Both the position numbers and the translations under genes were made by a program. DNA of 64,000 nucleotides, taken from NCBI RefSeq assembly GCF_001634625.1, contig NZ_LRSE01000003.1, forward strand, positions 62,001 through 126,000. Reading direction: 5' to 3'. The notes below the pieces were generated by a model. It worked only from the letters and a program-made list of their open reading frames with translations, did not search any database and was not told where the DNA came from. This DNA is from Croceicoccus bisphenolivorans. GTDB taxonomy: Bacteria > Pseudomonadota > Alphaproteobacteria > Sphingomonadales > Sphingomonadaceae. Positions 8,433-17,370 of the stretch are shown in pieces; position 1 is the first letter of the stretch; each line of letters opens with the position of its first letter.

Positions 8433-9965
8433 TCAGTCCTTCAGGCCCGCAGCGGCCAGCAATGCCTCTGTACCAGGGTCGAAACCGTCGCCTTCTCCCG
8501 CCGCGATCTGGTTGGCGATCTGCTTGCCCAATTCCACGCCGAACTGGTCGAACGGGTTGATGCCCAGCAGCACCGCGTTGGCAAAGGTGCGATGTTCGTG
8601 GAACGCGATCAGCGCGCCCAGCGTCGCCGGTGTCATCGCATCGCACAGGATCGTGGCCGACGGGCGGTTGCCCGGATAGGCGCGCGCCGCATCATCGTTC
8701 TCCTTGCCCGCCATCAGTGCCGCCCCTTGCGCGAAGCAGTTGGTCAAAAGGATGGCGTGGTGGGCCGGATCCAGATCGTGACCCGGCTGCTTTACCGCAA
8801 TGAAATCCACCGGCACTTCGATCGTGCCCTGGTGGAGCAACTGGAAAACCGCGTGCTGCGCATCGGTGCCAACGCCGCCCCAGGTGATCGGCGCGCTCTG
8901 CCGCCCCAGCGGTTTGCCATCGGCCGTTACCGACTTGCCGTTCGATTCCATCTCCAGCTGCTGCAGATAGTCGGGAAACAGGCCCAGCCGCTCGTCATAG
9001 GCGAACACCGCGCGGGTCTGGCAGCCGCGCAGCTGGACATACATCAGGTCGGCAAAGGCCGCGCGCAGCGGCAGGTTCGCAAATCCGTCTGTATCGGCAA
9101 AATGCCGGTCGACCGCCGCCGCCCCGTCAAGGAACGCCGCAAATCCGTCCCATCCAATCGCCATGGCGACGGGAAAGCCGATCGAGGACCAGAGCGAATA
9201 GCGCCCGCCCACGCTTTCAGAAAACGGCAGGACGCGCGTTTCGTCGATACCCCATTCCACCGCCTTGTCCGGGCTGGCTGTCAGCGCGACGACCTTGCCA
9301 TAGGGATCGGACACGCCCGATTCCTCCAGCCACTGGACCGCGCTGGCCGCGTTGGTCATCGTCTCGATCGTGGTGAAGGTCTTCGACGCGACCGCAATCA
9401 TCGTCGTGGCCGGATCGCATGCCTCGAACGCGGCTTCCAGCGCGTTGCCATCGATATTGGACACGACATGCACGTCGACCGGCGCGCGCCACTCCGCCGT
9501 GGGCCGCGCCAGTGCGTTGATGGCCAGCGCAGGGCCCAGCGCCGATCCGCCGATGCCGATATGGATCAGGTGCCTGATCTGCCCGAACACGCCATCGTGG
9601 ATCGCCTCTACCAGCCCGCGCATGCGCATATGGAACGCATCGGCCTCTGCCACGCTCTCGTCCGCGCCGATGCCGCGTTGTGCGGTGTGTTCGGCGGCGC
9701 GCCCCTCGGTCGGGTTCGCCATGTCGCCGCTCAGCATCACCTCGCGCGCCGCATCGAAACCGGCGGCCTGTGCCAGAGCCTCGAACCCGGCGACAAGCTC
9801 GTCCGACAGGTGCGTCTTCGACCAGTCGAACAGGATATCCCCGTCCCCCGGTGCCAGCGTACCGCTGTACCGTCCGACCCGCCCGTCGTCTGCCGCAAAG
9901 AGCGCCTTCAGCGTCTCCCGCTCAGCCTGTTCAAGTCGTGTCCAGCAGTCAGCGGTATTGGTCAT
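8433..9965 (-). CDS. pgi: Glucose-6-phosphate isomerase
   Basis: 510 residues; interconverts glucose-6-phosphate and fructose-6-phosphate in the cytoplasm. The sugar-phosphate isomerase fold is shown by 'IGIGGSALGP', the Pgi signature region 'GGRYSLWSSIGFPVA', and near the C-terminus 'FDQFGVELGKQ', where the E. coli family has DQWGVELGK. The length is slightly short of the E. coli enzyme (549), as is usual for alphaproteobacteria. The start was placed at 9965 ('MTNTADCWTRLEQ'); the long open frame upstream overlaps the lepB start region and does not resemble the family. It diverges from lepB with 91 bases between them. Confidence 0.93.
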   Translation of the reverse strand: MTNTADCWTRLEQAERETLKALFAADDGRVGRYSGTLAPGDGDILFDWSKTHLSDELVAGFEALAQAAGFDAAREVMLSGDMANPTEGRAAEHTAQRGIGADESVAEADAFHMRMRGLVEAIHDGVFGQIRHLIHIGIGGSALGPALAINALARPTAEWRAPVDVHVVSNIDGNALEAAFEACDPATTMIAVASKTFTTIETMTNAASAVQWLEESGVSDPYGKVVALTASPDKAVEWGIDETRVLPFSESVGGRYSLWSSIGFPVAMAIGWDGFAAFLDGAAAVDRHFADTDGFANLPLRAAFADLMYVQLRGCQTRAVFAYDERLGLFPDYLQQLEMESNGKSVTADGKPLGRQSAPITWGGVGTDAQHAVFQLLHQGTIEVPVDFIAVKQPGHDLDPAHHAILLTNCFAQGAALMAGKENDDAARAYPGNRPSATILCDAMTPATLGALIAFHEHRTFANAVLLGINPFDQFGVELGKQIANQIAAGEGDGFDPGTEALLAAAGLKD

Positions 9966-10056
9966 CGCGGGCGTCGATCCTCGTTTTGCTTTGCAACATG
10001 GGCTTACTGCCCTATGCCGCGCAGGCTTACCAGTAGGCACAGATGAAAGCCTTGGA

Positions 10057-10941
10057 ATGAAATTCAGGTTCGGTACGAAAAACGCGAAATCGGGCGATAC
10101 GGCGGCTGCCGACGGACCCGTCAAAAAGGAAAAGAAGGAAGACAGCTTTCCCGTCTTCCTGATCAAGCTGGCGGTGGTGGTCTTCATCTTCCGCAGCTTC
10201 ATTTTCTCGCCGTTCTCGATTCCGTCTGAATCGATGCTGCCGCGCCTGCTGATCGGCGACTACCTGCTCGCCGCCAAGTGGTCCTACGGCTACAATCGCT
10301 ATTCCCTGCCGTTCTCCCTGCCGCTGATTCCGGACCGGATTTTTGCCAGTACGCCCGAACGCGGCGACATCGCGGTGTTCAAGGCGCCGCCAACGGCAGA
10401 GCTGGACTATATCAAGCGCGTGATCGGCCTGCCCGGCGACCAGATCCGGATGATGGACGGCGAGCTGTTCATCAACGGCGATGCCGTGCCCAAGCGCCGG
10501 ATCGACGATTTCGTGCTGCCCGTGACCCAGAACATGATCGACGCCGCCATACAGGGCGGTCGCCTGTCCCCCTGCACCGGCACGCAGTTCGAGGATCGCG
10601 ACGGCGAAGGCGCAGCCGTTTGCCGCTATCCTCGCTATGTCGAGACCCTGCCCGAAGGGGTAAGCTACGAAGTGCTGGACCTGACGACGACACCGCAGGA
10701 TACCACCCGCACTTTCACGGTTCCCGAAGGCCACGTGTTCATGATGGGCGACAACCGCGACAATTCTGAAGACAGCCGCTTTCCCGCCGAAGTGGGCGGC
10801 GGCGTCGGCATGGTCCCGATGGAAAACCTTGTCGGCAAGGCGCAGATCATGATGTGGTCGACCGACGGTTCCTCCTCGTGGCTGCTGCCATGGACATGGT
10901 TCACCGCCGCACGGTGGGACCGGCTGGGCAAAACGTTCTAG
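10057..10941 (+). CDS. lepB: Signal peptidase I
   Basis: 294 residues. Removes signal peptides from exported proteins at the periplasmic face of the inner membrane. A charged N-terminus (Lys-rich, about residues 20-29) precedes one membrane helix (about 32-50). Catalytic Ser59 lies in 'SESMLPRLLIGD', general-base Lys120 in 'YIKRVIGLPGD', and the C-terminal box is 'MGDNRDNSEDSR'. The start at 10057 gives the expected short cytoplasmic tail; its ribosome site is weak. It is first in the tight lepB-rnc-era-YcxB series (11-base gap to rnc), a gene order common in alphaproteobacteria. Confidence 0.93.
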   Translation: MKFRFGTKNAKSGDTAAADGPVKKEKKEDSFPVFLIKLAVVVFIFRSFIFSPFSIPSESMLPRLLIGDYLLAAKWSYGYNRYSLPFSLPLIPDRIFASTPERGDIAVFKAPPTAELDYIKRVIGLPGDQIRMMDGELFINGDAVPKRRIDDFVLPVTQNMIDAAIQGGRLSPCTGTQFEDRDGEGAAVCRYPRYVETLPEGVSYEVLDLTTTPQDTTRTFTVPEGHVFMMGDNRDNSEDSRFPAEVGGGVGMVPMENLVGKAQIMMWSTDGSSSWLLPWTWFTAARWDRLGKTF

Positions 10942-10952
10942 GCCATGTCGCG

Positions 10953-11624
10953 ATGACACTGAGCAAGGAAACGCTGGACTGGATCGCACTGCAGGCCGGC
11001 CAGCCCCCGCGCGAGCTTACCGTCTGGGTCGAGGCGCTGACTCACGGCAGCACGGGCGAGACTTTCGATTACCAGCGTCTGGAATTTCTGGGCGACAGGG
11101 TGCTCGGCCTGGTCATCGCCGAATGGCTTTTCGAGCGTAACGACGCACCCGAAGGCAAGCTATCACAGCGCCTCAACGCGCTGGTCAGCCGCGAAAGCTG
11201 CGCGCGCGTCGCCCGTTCGATCGATCTTGCCGCCCACATGCGGCTGGGCAAGCAGGCGCGTGCCGACGGCGGGATGGAAAGCGACAATATCCTTGGCGAC
11301 ATTATCGAAAGCCTGATCGGCGCCTGCCAGCTGGACCATGGCTTCGCCGCCGCGCGCACGATGGTGCGCAACTGGTTTGGCGATGCCGTAGAAGGACGCG
11401 CCGGACAGAAGAAGCATCCCAAGTCCGCATTGCAGGAATGGGCGGCGGGCAATCGCCGCAAGCCGCCCGAATACGAACTGGTCGACCGGTCCGGCCCCGA
11501 TCACGCATCGCGTTTTACCGTGCGGGTTTCGGTAAGAGGCGTGGGCGAGGCAACGGGCGAAGGCGATTCCAAGCAGCAGGCCGAAACTGCCGCTGCCGAA
11601 AGGTTTCTTGATGAACATGGCTGA
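10953..11624 (+). CDS. rnc: Ribonuclease III
   Basis: 223 residues. Cleaves double-stranded RNA in rRNA and mRNA processing. The N-terminal nuclease domain carries the signature 'QRLEFLGDRVLG', with the acidic residues of the active site, and a second acidic patch 'NILGDIIESLIGA'. The C-terminal dsRNA-binding domain spans about 150-222 ('KSALQEWAAGN', 'GEGDSKQQAETAAAERFL'). The ATG at 10953 was chosen to match the family N-terminus. The 3' end overlaps the era start by 14 bases, so the two are probably translationally coupled. Confidence 0.93.
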   Translation: MTLSKETLDWIALQAGQPPRELTVWVEALTHGSTGETFDYQRLEFLGDRVLGLVIAEWLFERNDAPEGKLSQRLNALVSRESCARVARSIDLAAHMRLGKQARADGGMESDNILGDIIESLIGACQLDHGFAAARTMVRNWFGDAVEGRAGQKKHPKSALQEWAAGNRRKPPEYELVDRSGPDHASRFTVRVSVRGVGEATGEGDSKQQAETAAAERFLDEHG

Positions 11625-12537
11625 TAACGAAAACGGGGCCGATACCGGAACACACTGCGGCGTCGTTGCCGTGATCGGCGCGCCCAACGCGGGCAAGTCC
11701 ACGCTGGTCAACGCGCTGGTCGGCCAGAAAGTCGCCATCACCAGCCCCAAGGCGCAGACAACGCGCGCGCGCCTGCTGGGCATTGCCCTGCAGGGCGAAA
11801 CGCAGATCGTGCTGGCCGACACGCCGGGCATCTTCGCGCCGAAGCGGCGGCTGGACCGCGCCATGGTCTCCGCCGCATGGGAAGGCGCAGAGGCAGCCGA
11901 TGCGATCATGCTGGTGGTCGACAGTGTAAAGCTGCGCCGTCACGAGCTTGAGCCCCTGATCGAGACGCTGGCCGGCCGCAAGGAGCGCAAGCTGCTGGTG
12001 CTCAACAAGGTCGACGCCTCGAAAAAGGAAGCGCTGCTGGTGCTGGCGCAAGACCTTTCGGCAAAGGCGGACTTTGCCGAAATCTTCTTCGTATCCGCGC
12101 TTTCCGGCGATGGAGTGCCCGAATTGAAGTCGGCGCTTGCCGACATGATGCCCGAAGGCCCGTGGCTCTATCCCGAGGATCAGGTTTCGGACGCTTCGCA
12201 GCGTCTGCTGGCGGCGGAAGTGACGCGCGAACAGCTCTATCTGCAGCTGCGCGACGAACTGCCGTATGACAGCGCGGTGCGGCCCGAAGCCTATCGCGAG
12301 AACGAGGACGGATCGGTCGAGATCCGGCAGCAGATCGTGGTTGGCCGCGATACCCAGAAAGCCATCGTGCTTGGCAAGGGCGGCGCGCGGATCAAGGCGA
12401 TCGGAGAGGCGGCGCGTAAGGAATTGTCAGAACTTCTCGGGCAGAAGGTGCACTTGTTCCTCCATGTGAAAGTGGAAGAGAACTGGGCCGAAAACCGGGA
12501 GTTCTATGAAGTGCTGGGTCTGGACTGGGTGAAATGA
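11611..12537 (+). CDS. era: GTPase Era
   Basis: 308 residues; a ribosome-assembly GTPase that binds the 3' end of 16S rRNA. The G1 motif GAPNAGKS spans residues 23-30, G3 is 'DTPGIF', G4 is 'NKVD', and the C-terminal KH RNA-binding domain has 'VLGKGGARIKAIGEAAR'. Two ATGs are possible (11611 and 11617); AAAGG lies 7 bases before 11611, so that one is used. The gene overlaps rnc upstream and shares ATGA with the next gene, which supports one operon. Confidence 0.93.
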   Translation: MNMADNENGADTGTHCGVVAVIGAPNAGKSTLVNALVGQKVAITSPKAQTTRARLLGIALQGETQIVLADTPGIFAPKRRLDRAMVSAAWEGAEAADAIMLVVDSVKLRRHELEPLIETLAGRKERKLLVLNKVDASKKEALLVLAQDLSAKADFAEIFFVSALSGDGVPELKSALADMMPEGPWLYPEDQVSDASQRLLAAEVTREQLYLQLRDELPYDSAVRPEAYRENEDGSVEIRQQIVVGRDTQKAIVLGKGGARIKAIGEAARKELSELLGQKVHLFLHVKVEENWAENREFYEVLGLDWVK

Positions 12538-13151
12538 GCGAGACGCCTTTGATCGCAGAACTGAGCGGGGAGATCACCGCGCAGCAGGCGATTAGCGAGG
12601 CAAGTCAGGCCCATGCCCGCGCCGTGGGATCGCTATGGTTCGCGCGGGTATTCCCAATCGTTGGCGCGGTGCTGGGCATGACGATCGCGCTGGCCATCGG
12701 GCCGACGCTCAATGCCGCGATGTTCCTGATCAATCCGGCGGTCTCGCTGCTTTTCGCTCCGGTGCAAAGCGCGCTGGCCGTGGCGCTGGCCGTGCTCGGC
12801 TATGGCCTCGGTCTCAACCTTGCGACGCGCAGCTATCACCGGCGCTATATGCTGGGCATGTACGAACGCGGGATGCCGGCACGGGTGAAAGTGACCTATC
12901 GCCTTACCGACGACAGGTTCGTCATGGATAACGGCCGCGTGGAATATGCGGTCCGGTGGAACGCGGTTGCAGAGATCATCCGGTCCCCGAACGGCTGGCT
13001 GGTTGTCGCGGACATGACGACGTTCGTGATGCTGAAGGAAGCTTTCGCGGACGAGGACGAGCAGCGGCGCATCATTTCTGCCATGCTGGAACGGATGACG
13101 CCGACCGCGCGCGATCGCAGCATGGAAGCGCGCAATTTTATCGAGAGTTGA
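12534..13151 (+). CDS. YcxB-like membrane protein
   Basis: 205 residues starting within the era stop (ATGA overlap). Two membrane helices lie at about residues 36-60 and 65-92. They are followed by a soluble C-terminal domain ('KVTYRLTDDRFVMDNGRVEY', 'VRWNAVAEIIRSPNGWLV') with the PH-like strand pattern of the YcxB family, whose function is not established. The overlap with era means it is co-translated with the GTPase. A second, shorter member lies at 44849-45358. It ends only 4 bases from the stop of the opposing MFS gene, with no room for a separate terminator. Confidence 0.75.
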   Translation: MSETPLIAELSGEITAQQAISEASQAHARAVGSLWFARVFPIVGAVLGMTIALAIGPTLNAAMFLINPAVSLLFAPVQSALAVALAVLGYGLGLNLATRSYHRRYMLGMYERGMPARVKVTYRLTDDRFVMDNGRVEYAVRWNAVAEIIRSPNGWLVVADMTTFVMLKEAFADEDEQRRIISAMLERMTPTARDRSMEARNFIES

Positions 13152-13155
13152 GCGT

Positions 13156-14613
13156 TCAGCCCGCTGCGATCCGGCGCTTGTAACTCTTGAACCTGATCAG
13201 CGAGAATATCGCGGCCAGCGACAGCATCCCTGCCGACAGCAACGCGGGAAATCCGCCCTCGCCCAGACCCAGCGCCAACAACACGCCGACGATGCTGGCC
13301 GCACCGGCCTGCCCGAACATGCGTACCGTCTGCATCGTTCCGCCGATCGACGCCGTGCGATCGATCGGGACATTGCCGACGATAAGGCGTGAGTTGGGGG
13401 AAATGAAGAACCCGAAGCCGGCGGCATAGATCACAAGGCGCCAGCTGACCGCGAAAGCGCCGGCATCGGCAGGCATCGTTCCCAAGAGGGTCAGCCCGAT
13501 GATCGACACGATGAGGCCGGAGACGCCCAGCTTCGTCGCGGCCACACGGTCCGACAGCCAGCCCGAAACCGGGTTCACGATCATCAGCGTCAGCGGGATC
13601 GGCATCAGCAGCAGGCCAACCTGATCCGGAGTAAAGCCCATCGCCTGTTCAAGCCGGAAAGGCAGCGACACGATGATCATGCCTGTCCCCAGAAACGCAG
13701 CCAGCGCAGCCAGCATGGAAAGCCCGATCACCGGCGTGGCGATAAGGTCGACAGGCACCACCGGATCGCTGCGTCTACGCTCACGCCTGACCAGCATGAC
13801 GAGCGAGATCACGCCGCAGGCGACCACACCGATGCCGACGGCCATGATCGAATGGCTCGCCAACTGTACGCCGCCGATCAGCATGGCCATGGTAAGCGCG
13901 ATCCAGACCGAACCGACGATGTCGCCCGATCCATCGCGCCTCCCCCCCGTCGGCAGCGCTCGGCCGACGATGAGCGAAAGCACGGCAAGCGGCGCGGCCA
14001 TCACGAAAATCCATTGCCACGCATAGTGGGCAAGGATGAAACCACCAATGGTTGGCGCGATCGCGAGGCTGCTGGTGATGACAACGCTGTTAAATCCAAG
14101 ACCTGCTCCGAGGGTTTTGGACGGATAGATCGCCCGCAGCAACGCGACCGACACCGACAACCCCATCGCCGCACCAAGCCCCTGCACTGCTCGCAGCACG
14201 AGTAGCTGGGGCATTGTTTCCACGAAGAAACATGCAGCAGATGACAGGCAGAACAGGACCTGCCCCGCCTGATAGACGCGGCGCAAACCGATGCGGGTGC
14301 CAAGGCTCGACATCGGCAAAAGCCCCATGACGAGCACGAGTTGATAGATCACGATAACGTTGGTCGCGACCGAAGCGGTCACGCCCAGTTCGCGCGAAAG
14401 GGTGGGAAGCGCGACGTTGGCAATCGCCCCGTCAACGACAAGCAGCGCATTGCCGAACGAGATCGCCGCGATGGCCAGCCAGCGACGCGGGGTCGGAACG
14501 CCGGGATGGCCGTCGTCGGAGCGCCTCGCCAGCCTTGCTGCCTGCACTTTTGCAGGCATCGCGTCCGCGCCGCCGTCGATCACAGCGCGACCTTCATTTC
14601 GCATCTGCAGCAT
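13156..14613 (-). CDS. MFS drug/solute exporter (DHA2, EmrB/QacA-like)
   Basis: About 485 residues with roughly 14 hydrophobic segments. It has the DHA2 signature 'VVDGAIANVALPTLSRELG' in helix 1 and 'LLVLRAVQGLGAAMGLSVS' further on. It is probably a proton-coupled exporter of the inner membrane; the substrate cannot be read from sequence. The start is uncertain: ATGs at 14613, 14604 and 14559 are all in frame and none has a good ribosome site; a longer Arg-rich upstream frame overlaps topA and is not credible. It begins 52 bases after the topA stop on the same strand, so it may be read through from topA. Confidence 0.82.
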   Translation of the reverse strand: MLQMRNEGRAVIDGGADAMPAKVQAARLARRSDDGHPGVPTPRRWLAIAAISFGNALLVVDGAIANVALPTLSRELGVTASVATNVIVIYQLVLVMGLLPMSSLGTRIGLRRVYQAGQVLFCLSSAACFFVETMPQLLVLRAVQGLGAAMGLSVSVALLRAIYPSKTLGAGLGFNSVVITSSLAIAPTIGGFILAHYAWQWIFVMAAPLAVLSLIVGRALPTGGRRDGSGDIVGSVWIALTMAMLIGGVQLASHSIMAVGIGVVACGVISLVMLVRRERRRSDPVVPVDLIATPVIGLSMLAALAAFLGTGMIIVSLPFRLEQAMGFTPDQVGLLLMPIPLTLMIVNPVSGWLSDRVAATKLGVSGLIVSIIGLTLLGTMPADAGAFAVSWRLVIYAAGFGFFISPNSRLIVGNVPIDRTASIGGTMQTVRMFGQAGAASIVGVLLALGLGEGGFPALLSAGMLSLAAIFSLIRFKSYKRRIAAG

Positions 14614-14665
14614 AAACCGGAAACCATGGAAGCGCGGTCCGGTTCCCGGTTGGCAGGCAATGTCG

Positions 14666-17224
14666 TCATTCGTCCTTGGCAGCAGCCTTCTTGGCCGGTG
14701 CCTTCTTCTTGGGTGCGGCCTTTTTCTTCGGCGCTGCTTTCTTCGCCTTCTTCTTGGCCGGTCCCTTGGCCGCACGCTCGGTGATCAGTTTGACGGCCAG
14801 TTCCTCGGTCACGTCTTCGGGCTTCACATCGCGCGGGATCGTCGCGTTGGTCGTACCGTCGGTGACATAGGGGCCATAGCGGCCCGCCAGCAGCTTGATC
14901 TCGCCGCCGCTTTCGGGATGCGCTCCGAATGTCTTGAGCGGCTCTGCCTTGGCCCGCGTGCCGCGTCCGCCGCGGTTCTGCGCCTCGGCCAGCATCGTCA
15001 CGGCTGCGTTCATGCCGGTGTCGAACACATCGGCAGTGCTGGTCAGCTTCGCGTACTTGCCGTCATGGCGAAGGTAGGGGCCATAGCGGCCGATGTTCGC
15101 CTCGATCTCCTTGCCCGTTTCGGGGTGGCTGCCCACGATGCGCGGCAGAGAGAGCAGCTTGACCGCCCATTCCAGATCCAGTTCCGGAATATCCTTGGGT
15201 ATGGACGCCCGCGCCGCTTCCTTGCCGTCGCCCATCTGGATATAGGGCCCGAACCGGCCCGTCTTGCGCAAGATGTCCGCGCCTGTTTCCGGATGCTGGC
15301 CGACGACACCGTCCCCGCCTTCGTCGCCGTCTTCGCCCGGCTGGCCGAAGTTGCGGGTATACTTGCATTCGGGATAGTTCGAGCAGCCGATGAACGGCCC
15401 GTTGCGGCTGCCGCGAAGCGACAGGTGGCCCCCTTCCCTACCGGCATCGCCGCACAGCGGGCAGGCGCGTGGATCGCTGCCGTCTTCCTTGGGCGGGAAG
15501 AGGTAATCCTCAAGGAACTTGTCCAGCTCCTCGGTGATTTCCGAAGGTTTGTGCTCCATCACCTCGTCCGACTTCGGCTTGAAGTCGCGCCAGAATGCTT
15601 CGAGCACGGCGTGCCAGTCGACCCTGCCACCCGAAACGTCGTCCAGCTCCTCTTCCATGCCAGCCGTGAAATCGTAGGCGACGTAACGCTCGAAATAGCG
15701 TTCGAGGAAAGCGATCAGCAGGCGGCCTGAATCCTCGGCGAAGAAGCGGTTCTTTTCGGTGCGGACGTAGTTACGATCCTTCAGCACCTGGATGACCGAG
15801 GCGTACGTGGACGGACGCCCGATGCCCAGTTCCTCCATCCGTTTGACGAGGCTGGCTTCGGAAAAGCGCGGCGGGGGCTGGGTGAAGTGCTGGGTGGCTT
15901 CGACGCCGGTCTTCGCCGGACGGTCGCCCGACTTCATGAACGGCAGCAGGCCTTCCTCGTCATCTTCGCTCTTCTGGTCCAGCCCTTCCTCGTAAACCGC
16001 AAGGAAGCCGGGGAACTTCACGACCTGTCCGGTCGCGCGAAGCTCGTTCTGGCCCGTTCCGTCGCGCATGGTGACGGTCGTGCGCTCCAGCGCCGCAGAC
16101 GCCATCTGGCTGGCCATCGCGCGCTTGTAGATGAGATCGTAGAGCTTGGCCGCATCGCCCTGCCCGGCCCGGTCCTTGCCGAAGTCGGTGGGTCGGATCG
16201 CCTCGTGCGCTTCCTGCGCGTTCTTGGCCTTTGTCTGGTAGTGGCGCGGCTGTTCGGGAAGGTAATGGCCGGAAAAACGGTCCGAAATCGCCTTGCGCGC
16301 CGCGCTGATCGCGCTCGGGTCCATCTGGACACCGTCGGTACGCATATAGGTGATGGCACCCTGTTCATACAGGCCCTGCGCCAGCCGCATCGTATGGCTG
16401 GCCGAATAGCCCAGCTTGCGCGCGGCTTCCTGTTGCAGCGTACTGGTGGTGAACGGCGGGGCCGGATTGCGGCGCTGCGGCTTGGTCTCGACATTCTCGA
16501 CCGTGAAAAGGCCGTCCTCGACCGCCTTCTTCGCACGCATCGCCACGCCTTCGTCGCCAAGGCTCAGGCGTTCGAGCTTCTCGCCCTCGAACTTGACGAG
16601 GCGGGCGTCGAACTTCGTGCCGTCATGCTCCAGACGGGCAAGGACGTTCCAGTATTCCTGCGGGCGAAACGCCTCGATCTCGCGCTCGCGCTCCACGATC
16701 AGGCGCAGGGCGACAGACTGCACGCGGCCGGCCGATTTCGCACCGGGCAGCTTGCGCCACAGCACCGGCGACAGGGTAAAGCCGAATAGGTAGTCCAGCG
16801 CGCGGCGGGCGAGGTAGGCGTCGATCAGGTCGCGGTCCAGCTCGCGCGGGGCGGCCATCGCATCGGTCACCGCCTTCTTGGTGATGGCGTTGAACGTGAC
16901 CCGCTCGACTTCCTTGGGCAGCGCCTTGCGCTTGGTCAGCAGTTCCTGAACGTGCCAGGAAATCGCCTCTCCCTCACGATCAGGGTCGGTGGCGAGAATC
17001 AGGCGGTCGGCCTGCTTGGCGGCATCGGCGATGGCGCGCACCTGCTTCTGCTTGTCGCCGTAAAGCTCCCAGTCCATCGCGAAGTTTTCGTCCGGGCGCA
17101 CCGAACCGTCCTTGGGCGGCAAGTCGCGGACGTGGCCATAGCTGGCAAGGACCTTGTAGTCCGACCCGAGGTATTTTTCGATTGTCTTCGCCTTGGCAGG
17201 CGACTCGACGATAACAAGCTGCAT
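14666..17224 (-). CDS. topA: DNA topoisomerase I
   Basis: 852 residues; type IA enzyme that relaxes negative supercoils. The TOPRIM domain is at the N-terminus ('VIVESPAKAKTIEKYLG', 'ILATDPDREGEAISWHV'). The active-site Tyr is Y293 in 'ITYMRTDGVQ'. One Zn ribbon begins at C588/C591 ('CPLCGDAG...CSNYPECKYTRNFG'), followed by several repeats of the TopA C-terminal type ('ETGKEIEANIGRYGPYL', 'ESGGEIKLLAGRYGPYV'). It ends in a Lys/Ala-rich tail, which probably contacts DNA. It lies downstream of plsY-dprA, separated by a secreted-protein gene. Confidence 0.95.
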   Translation of the reverse strand: MQLVIVESPAKAKTIEKYLGSDYKVLASYGHVRDLPPKDGSVRPDENFAMDWELYGDKQKQVRAIADAAKQADRLILATDPDREGEAISWHVQELLTKRKALPKEVERVTFNAITKKAVTDAMAAPRELDRDLIDAYLARRALDYLFGFTLSPVLWRKLPGAKSAGRVQSVALRLIVEREREIEAFRPQEYWNVLARLEHDGTKFDARLVKFEGEKLERLSLGDEGVAMRAKKAVEDGLFTVENVETKPQRRNPAPPFTTSTLQQEAARKLGYSASHTMRLAQGLYEQGAITYMRTDGVQMDPSAISAARKAISDRFSGHYLPEQPRHYQTKAKNAQEAHEAIRPTDFGKDRAGQGDAAKLYDLIYKRAMASQMASAALERTTVTMRDGTGQNELRATGQVVKFPGFLAVYEEGLDQKSEDDEEGLLPFMKSGDRPAKTGVEATQHFTQPPPRFSEASLVKRMEELGIGRPSTYASVIQVLKDRNYVRTEKNRFFAEDSGRLLIAFLERYFERYVAYDFTAGMEEELDDVSGGRVDWHAVLEAFWRDFKPKSDEVMEHKPSEITEELDKFLEDYLFPPKEDGSDPRACPLCGDAGREGGHLSLRGSRNGPFIGCSNYPECKYTRNFGQPGEDGDEGGDGVVGQHPETGADILRKTGRFGPYIQMGDGKEAARASIPKDIPELDLEWAVKLLSLPRIVGSHPETGKEIEANIGRYGPYLRHDGKYAKLTSTADVFDTGMNAAVTMLAEAQNRGGRGTRAKAEPLKTFGAHPESGGEIKLLAGRYGPYVTDGTTNATIPRDVKPEDVTEELAVKLITERAAKGPAKKKAKKAAPKKKAAPKKKAPAKKAAAKDE

Positions 17225-17310
17225 TCAAATTTCCCGGGCGCGGGAACAGGACGTCCCTACGCGTATACGCGTGTGAATCTGGGTACCGCCCCCTGCGTTG
17301 GTCAAGCCGA

Positions 17311-17346
17311 TAAAGCAAGGCCCGGCCGCAAAGACGCGACCGGGCC
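17311..17346 (-). terminator. Intrinsic terminator downstream of the secreted-protein gene
   Basis: On the minus strand, GGCCCGG (17346-17340) pairs with CCGGGCC (17325-17319), extended by further GC pairs inside, and is followed by TTGCTTTA. It lies 25 bases after the stop of the gene at 17371 and before topA, so topA probably has its own promoter. Confidence 0.65.
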
Positions 17347-17370
17347 CCGGTTCAAATCATCGGGAACGGG

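Noticed and set aside
9352-10056. Long open frame ahead of lepB
   Set aside because: It is antisense to pgi and does not match any signal peptidase N-terminus; GC-rich DNA leaves many such open frames.
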